From contig CM022297.1 in the NCBI GenBank assembly GCA_011799875.1, forward strand, positions 521,373,783-521,437,782: 64,000 bases of DNA. Direction: 5' to 3'. This DNA comes from Thinopyrum elongatum. Taxonomy: Eukaryota > Streptophyta > Magnoliopsida > Poales > Poaceae. Both the position numbers and the translations under genes were made by a program. The notes under the pieces were generated by a model, which was given only the letters and a program-made list of their open reading frames with translations, did not search any database and was not told the DNA's origin. Each line of letters starts with the position of its first letter. The stretch's first letter is position 1. Shown piece after piece: positions 57,779 through 64,000 of this stretch.

Positions 57779-58716
57779 ATTCTCCTCCACTACAAGAAAT
57801 CTCGTCCCAAGATTTAAGTGGGGAAGTAAAGAGTAACTTCGGGAGAACTGACCCTTATAGGGTTAATTATCTGGTGAACAATTCAGGGAGTGTGGCAGAA
57901 GTATCTCTCGAGTTGACACTTAAGAAAACATCGAGAGCAAAGTATGAAGGTACGATAAGAAGTTTCAAGCGAATGAACATTCGATCGATACCCGAACAAC
58001 GTGTGAGAAGGGGGTTCAGAGCATCAGGAATTGATCCCTCGGAGAGTGGCTCGTGACAACACACAAAGCCAAGAGCATATGATACTTCAGAATCAAAGAT
58101 GTACGGGAGAGTCAGGTTCCGATCCTGTGGAACTATGGGGGGGTGTCGATCAGAAGTAGGGAGAACGGTGACATCTTACCGGTCACGACAACAATTAAGC
58201 AGTGTAATAGATACTTAACAGTAGTCAATTAAGATGTACAGATCCATGCACAGAGTCGGGTACATGCGGACAGCATAACGGTGCAAATTTAAAAGCTAGA
58301 TATGCTAGGCGACGCACAGGCACGCGGTAAGGAAGTACACAACGAGACATAGCAAAGGCTACATCAACGTCAGAGAAAACTGCTGGCGCAAGGAATCTGC
58401 AAGTGACAACATAGGGTGCCCTCGATAAAAGGATCCTGTAAGCAGAACCTGGCCCACAATCTTGAAGCAAAGGGGGGGGTAATTTCAGAACTCCGGGTGG
58501 ATGTGATCACGAGATCCTAGAGTTAGCAGAATAATTTAACCCGAATAGATGAGAGATCAGAGTCCTAGAGTATAGACGAGGAATAAAAGATCCTAATACC
58601 ACCCAATTGGCGACGTGGGCCCGTAAGCCACACAGCCGTGTTAGTAAAACAGTTTTCATTGACTAGACTCAACTTCAGCCAAGGAGTTAGAAAGGGGGGG
58701 ATCCTATAGGTAGTCG
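57779..58716 (-). mobile_element. Short internal domain of the long-LTR element
   Basis: About 940 bp between the two LTRs. A purine-rich tract GTAGTGGAGGAGAATT (minus) abuts the 3' LTR. No gag or pol protein is visible on either strand, so the element is a non-autonomous or internally deleted Gypsy-type derivative. A frame at 57700-58056 on plus crosses the LTR border and is probably chance. Confidence 0.7.
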
Positions 58717-58731
58717 GCTCTGATACCAACT
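58717..58731 (-). promoter_or_regulatory. Primer-binding site of the long-LTR element
   Basis: Minus-strand AGTTGGTATCAGAGC next to the LTR end, complementary to initiator methionine tRNA. Confidence 0.85.
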
Positions 58732-60719
58732 TGTGACGCCCCAGCTTAATCGTGCACTAATCATACACGCAAATGCACACGATCAAGCCTAAGGACTCAC
58801 TTGAAGATATCACAACACAACTCTAAAACATAAATAAAGTCATACAAGCTTTATATTACAAGCCAGGGGCCTCACGGGCTTGAATACATAAGCTTGCATA
58901 CAAGCGTCAGCGGAAGCATCAGATATCTGAGTACAAATATAAAAGAGAGACAAATAAGACATTAAGAAGGCGGGGCAAAACAAAAGCTATGATCGAAAAG
59001 GCGCAGACCTCCTGCCAGGGACCCTCCGAACCTACTCCTGGTCGTCAGCCAACTCGTAGTAGTAACCACCCTCGGGGTAGTAGTAGTGATCGTCGTCAGG
59101 GGCAGCTGGCTCCGGGGCTCCGTCATCTACTTGCATCAAACGGATATGGGGAAAAAGAGGAAGCAAGCCACCGTGAGTACTCATCCAAAGTACTCAGCAA
59201 GCAAGGATCTACACTACATATGCAACATTATCAAAGAAAGGCTGTATATATGGACTGGGATGCAGAAATGCCAGAAGAGGGGGGGGGGGAAGCCTAGTCC
59301 TATCAAAGACTAGCATCTTCAACATCTTCAGCGGTCTTGCAGCATTAGAAGAGTGCAGAGCAGCATATAATAAAGTAGTAGTAGTGTTATAAACCTCACC
59401 CAGAGATCCTTCCTCGACACCCTACGAGAAGGCAATCCCAGAGCCATACTATCCATTTCTCATCACAAGTATCCAGTTCTAGTTGTATCGATCGGGATAC
59501 AACTCCGAGCATCCGTTACCGAGGATCCGGCTATGCATAGATTAGTTCTTCCCTGCAGGGGTGCACCAACTTGCCCACCACGCTCGATTAACTCCGGCCG
59601 GACACACTTTACTGGGTCATGCCCGGCCTCGGCCAAACGACACGCCGCAACCCGACCTAGGCTTAATAGAGAGGTCAGCACGGCGGACTAACCTATGCCC
59701 CCAGGGGTCTTGGGCCATCGCCGCAGACGCTCCTGCACGTTGCGAACGCGGCCGGTGAGCAGACCTAGCAGCCTCCAATACAACGGAGGGTGCTTAACGC
59801 AGTCCAACCCAGCGCACGCCACTCAGTCGCTGACGTCTATTAAGCTTCGGCTGATGCATACGACGCAGACTGCCCATAACTGTTCCCACGTGATGGTTAG
59901 TGCTATTGGGCCAGAGGCAAACTCGGATCAAATATCCAAATCGTTAGTGAGTTAGGAGCACGCGGTAACGAGCAAAGACTCACGATCGATGTGACCCCGT
60001 CGCCCTGTCTCGAGGACTTGCTGCAAGGGCTAGGAATGCCCGGCCGCGCCTTGTAATTATCTCGCGGGCACCTTCCAGGTCAACCCAACTCGACATCACT
60101 CGCAAATATGCTCACGCGGGTACCCTTCAGGCCGACCCGACTTTAGTATCATGGTTATGTGGTAAAGTCATAGTAACCGTGTGTCCAGAACACCAAGGGG
60201 GAAAACCTGAGGAATCACCCTCGACGGAATTCCACCTGATGTAATCGTCAAGGTGAGCCTTGGAGGAATCACCCTCGAGGTCCGCTCTTGAGGAGTTTCA
60301 CGACAGCGTCGTTATCGGGAGTGGTGAAGGAGGAATCACCCTCGAAGACCACGAAAAATTAAATTCTCTACAAGGTTATCATCAGAAGTGCTGACGAGGT
60401 ATCACCCTCGGCACTCGATAGTAGCCCAGTAGTGTCGTACAACTAAGGGGGGTGAGGTGCGGTGCCGGGGCCTGGTCTTCGATCCCGTTAACTGAGTCTT
60501 CTGATAATCCAGCGGGGCAGTTGGGTCAAAGTGGGGTCTCTGATGGGTCTCTTTCCAGCCTATACTAAGCAGTTTAGGATAAACAGGCAGGTATCAACAG
60601 CAGTTACAAAAATAGGCTATGCATCAGAAACAGGATAAACAGTAGAAGCAGCAATTTCTAATGCAAGCGTAAGAGAGAAAGAATAGGCGATATAGGCATG
60701 TTCAAAAAAGGGGGGGTGC
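58732..60719 (-). mobile_element. Right LTR of long-LTR element, interrupted
   Basis: Starts TGTGACGCCCCAGC on plus (the LTR 3' end on minus) and aligns with 31772-33718. It breaks off at GGGGGGGTGC, where a second, more diverged copy of the same LTR begins. Confidence 0.8.
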
Positions 60720-62156
60720 TGTGACGACCCCGGCTTAATCATGCACAAACCAAACACGCAGATGCACACGATCAAGCCTAAGGACTCACTTGAAGATATC
60801 ACAACACAACTCTAAAACATAAATAAGTCATACAAGCTTTATATTACAAGACAGGGCCTCGATGGCTCGAATACATAGCTCGATGGCATACAAGCGTCAG
60901 CGGAAGCATCAGATATCTGAGTACAGATATGAAAGATAAAACAGATAAGCCTTTAAAAGGCGGGGCAAAAGAAAAACACTACGATCGAAAGGCGCAGGCC
61001 TCCTGCCTGCGACCCTCTGAACCTACTCCTGGTGGTCGGCCGGCTCCTCGTAGAAGTACTCGCTGGGAGGGTAGTAGTAGTAGCCGTCGGCGGGGACAAC
61101 GGTCTCAGGGGCTCCGTCGTCTGGTGGCACCAAATGGATATGGGGAGAAAAAGAAAGCAAAGCAAATGTGAGTACTCATCCGAAGTACTCAGCAAGCAAG
61201 GATCTACACTACATATGCAACATTATCAAAGGGAGGCTGTATATGTGGACTGGGCTGCAGAAATGCCAAAATAGAGGGGGAAAGCCTAGTCCTGTCGAAG
61301 ACTAGCATCTTCAACAGCTTCAGCGGTCTTGCAGCATTAGAAGAGTGCAGATTAGCATAAAGTAAAGTAGTAGCAGTAGTAGTGTCAACAACCTCGCCCA
61401 GAGATCCTTTCTCGACTCCCTGCGAGAAAGCAATCCCAGAGCCATACTATCCAGTTATCATCTCAAGTAACCAGTTCTTGTTGTACCGATCGGGATACAA
61501 CTCCAAGTGTTCGTTACCATAGGACAGGCTATCGATATATTAGTTCTTCCTTGCAGGGGTGCACCAAGTTACCCACCACGCTCGCTTAACTCCGGCCGGA
61601 CACACTTTACAAGGTCATTCCCAGCCTCGGCCAAACGATACACCGCAACCCGACCGAATACTTAACAGAGAGGTCAGCATGCCGGACTAAACCTATGCCC
61701 CTAGGGTCTTGGGCCATCGCCCCGGTAACTCCTGCACGTTGCGAATGCGGCCGAAATTAGACCTAACCCCCTTAATACAAGCGCAGGCTTAACCAGTCCA
61801 ATTCGGCGCGCGCCGCTCAGTCGCTGACGTCCATTAAGCTCCGGCTGAAGTATACGACGCAGAACACCCATACTATGCCCATGTGATGGTTAGTGCTATC
61901 AGGCCAGAGGCCCCTTGGATCAAATATCAAAACCGTTAGTGGATTAGAAGCGCGCGGTAACAAGCAGAGACTCATGATCGATGTGACCCCATCGCCCCGT
62001 CTCGAGGACTTGCGGCAAGGGCTAAGAATGCCCGGCCACGCCTTGTGTTTATCTCGCGGGCACCCTCCAGGTCAACCCGACTCTACATCACTCGCAATTA
62101 AGCTCGCGCGGGTACCCCTCAGGGCCGACCCGTCTTTAGTAACATGGCTCATTGTA
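60720..62156 (-). mobile_element. Second, diverged LTR copy of the same family
   Basis: Begins TGTGACGACCCCGGC, the family's LTR end, and follows 58732-60100 with many more differences and small indels (for example a local duplication near 60860-60890). Cut by CACTA-3 at 62157. A nested insertion of a sister subfamily or a recombination product are both possible. Confidence 0.72.
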
Positions 62157-62825
62157 CACTAGTAGAAAACAGGGCTTTGGTCCAGGCAGGGCCAGCCCAT
62201 TAATCCCGGTTCACTCACGAACCGGGACCAAAGGGGGCATCGGTCCCGGTTCGTGTCGCCAGGGGCCGGCCGGGCCTCGTGGGGCATTGGTCCCGGTTCG
62301 TCTGGCCCCTTTGGTCCTGGTTCCAGCCACGAACCAGGACCAATGGGCCTCGCTCCTGGCTCACAACCATTGGTCCCGGTTCGTGGCTGGAACCGGGACC
62401 AAAGGCGGACCATTAGTCCCGGTTCCAGCCATGAACCGGGACCAATGAGATGCCTATATATACCTCGCCCGTGAGCAGAGCAGTGGAGAGCTCTGTTTTT
62501 TGGGTGGCCGTGGGAGAGCTTCGTGGTGCTCTAGCTCACCTCCTATGCATATGAGGTGTTTGATGAAATGCCCGAGCCACACTTAAGCTTTCTCCTCTCG
62601 AAGCTCCTTGTCCAAGCTCCATTTTCCTCGAGATTTGTCTAGGTTTGGTGGTCTGTCCCGTCCTCACACCGTCGATCGCCCGCGCCGATCTCGTCACCGG
62701 CACCACCGTGGTGAGCCTCTTGGTCTTATCTTCTTTGTAAAAGAAAAAAGTTCTTACTTGTATGATTAAGATAGATACTTGTGTAATTTTCTTATTTTTA
62801 TTATTGTTTGTTATTATATAGTGCG

Positions 62826-63160
62826 ATGGTTTTGGTATCCGCCTCCGTCGGCCCTCGTCCTGTCTAAGATTCAGATGTGGTATATATTATCTTTTATAAC
62901 TATTTGGTTCATTTAGTGTTTATGACAATTATGCCGACAAACGTGACATAGATTCTTTTATCTAGGAGGTATGTGAACCAGAAATTCCAACTGACCCTAT
63001 TGTCGAGAGGTTAAATTTTGTTGAAGAAGAAAACAATTACTTGAAGGAAAAATTAAAAAAAAATTTAGGAGGAGAAGATGATATTGGAGTTGCATGTTGC
63101 GGATGTCGTTCATACCGAGGCTATGGTTCAAGATGGATTAAATGCGCTTGAAGAATAGAA
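62826..63160 (+). pseudogene. CACTA-3 remnant of the tail-anchored protein gene
   Basis: The ATG at 62826 is kept but the first exon has TAA where the other copies have TAT (VGPRPV then stop). The coiled-coil exon resumes near 62967 with frame damage and is joined to TNP2 sequence before the membrane anchor. Confidence 0.8.
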
Positions 63161-63179
63161 AGATGAAAAAATATGCCAT

Positions 63180-64000
63180 TCATACCGAGGCTATGGTCAA
63201 TGATTTAGAAATAATCTTTGGAAAGGGTCCCGGCGGACTATCTGTTCCGAATGACGCTGAGGGACGTGCACCCATGTGGAAGAAGAAATCTATATTTTTG
63301 GACCTACCCTACTGGAAAGACCTAGAGGTCCGCTCTTCAATCGACGTGATGCACGTGACGAAGAATCTTTGCGTGAACCTGCTAGGCTTCTTGGGCGTGT
63401 ATGGGAAGACAAAAGATACACCGGATGCACTGGAGGACCAGCAACGTGTGCACGAAAAAGACGGCATGCCTCCAAAGTAGTATGAAGGTCCTGCCAGCTA
63501 CGCTCTTACCAAAGAAGAGAAGGAAATCTTCTTTGAATGCCTGCTCAGTATGAAGGTCCCGTCTGGCTTCTCGTCGAATATAAAGGGAATAATAAATATG
63601 TCAGAGAAAAAGTTTCGGAACGTAAAGTCTCATGACTGCCACATGATTATGACGCAACTGCTTCCGGTTGCATTGAGGGGGCTTCTACTGGAAAACGTTC
63701 GATTAGCCATTGTGAAGCTATGTTCATTCCTCAATGCAATCTCTCAGAAGGTGATCGATCCAGAAATCCTACCAAGGTTAAGGAGTGATGTGGCACAATG
63801 TCTTGTCAGTTTTGAGCTGGTGTTCCCACCATCCTTCTTCAATATCATGACGCACGTCCTAGTTCATCTAGTCGACGAGATTGTCGTTCTGGGCCCTGTA
63901 TTTCTACACAATATGTTCCCCTTTGAGATGTTCATGGGAGTCCTAAAGAAATATGTCTGTAACCGCGCTTGGCCAGAAGGAAGCATCTCCATTGGCCATC
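63180..64000 (+). pseudogene. CACTA-3 TNP2 fragment
   Basis: From the deletion junction the sequence matches TNP2 from MVNDL onward: PNDAEGRAPMWKKKSIF, RSSIDVMHVTKNLCVNLLGF, then a TAG at 63478-63480 in place of CAG, then VHLVDEIVVLGPVF and FMGVLKKYVCN near the window end. The N-terminal zinc-binding domain and first part of Transposase_21 are absent. Confidence 0.88.

Larger units (their letters stand above)
62157..64000 (+). mobile_element. CACTA-3: left part of an internally deleted element
   Basis: Begins CACTAGTAGAAAAC after ...CATTGTA; the right end is beyond the window. Subterminal repeats and TATATATA (about 62454) are intact. The small gene is broken and about 1.8 kb covering its 3' end and the first third of TNP2 is missing. 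Confidence 0.92.

Overview
This window is nuclear DNA from a grass, almost certainly a Triticeae cereal relative (wheat, Aegilops or barley group). Evidence: plant GT-AG introns, a Stowaway-type MITE, a BARE/Angela/WIS-type Copia element with 1,760-bp LTRs, and three CACTA (En/Spm) transposons whose subterminal repeats read TTTAGTCCCGGTT. Nothing prokaryotic is present. Only two stretches look like host genes; the rest is nested transposable elements. Family names are from memory and by eye.

Layout. (1) 322-2230, minus strand: a seven-exon host gene with a continuous frame, perhaps running off the left edge. (2) 2666-7115: a LINE remnant interrupted by a 5'-truncated LINE (2769-6840, 13-bp target duplication). 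(3) 7116-9332: a solo LTR with 5-bp duplication GTTGT, inside old unclassified repeat DNA that continues at 9338-10366 and 24022-24345. (4) 10367-24021: CACTA-1, near full length. (5) 24346-29923: low-copy-looking DNA with an F-box/FBD pseudogene, a partial duplicate of its last exon and a MITE. (6) 29924-31771: truncated CACTA-related pieces, next to a 5S rRNA-like segment. (7) 31772-62156: a long-LTR (about 4.1 kb) retrotransposon with only about 950 bp of internal DNA. Its left LTR was split by a complete Copia element (34293-56167, duplication TAATC), which was itself split by CACTA-2 (36149-49301, duplication GTT). A further LTR copy lies at 60720-62156. (8) 62157-64000: start of CACTA-3, an internally deleted derivative.

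The two large CACTAs share one plan: a 5' subterminal repeat promoter; a small two-exon gene for a coiled-coil, tail-anchored protein; a TNP2-type transposase; 337-bp tandem repeats; a second internal promoter made of the same subterminal repeat plus a TATA box; a long repetitive leader; a large inverted repeat; and a seven-exon gene joining a Transposase_24-like domain, a proline-rich linker and a Ulp1/C48-like cysteine protease domain.

Most interesting signal: the inverted repeat in both CACTAs (18872-19393 and 44054-44550) is derived from the SNF2 ATPase region of a chromatin remodeler. The motif SGTPFQNNFEEL is readable on opposite strands of the two arms around a loop of about 14 nt. The sequence resembles the DRD1/CLASSY branch used in RNA-directed DNA methylation. 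An element that makes hairpin RNA against part of the silencing machinery would parallel miR820 in rice CACTAs, which targets DRM2. This is inference and needs small-RNA data.
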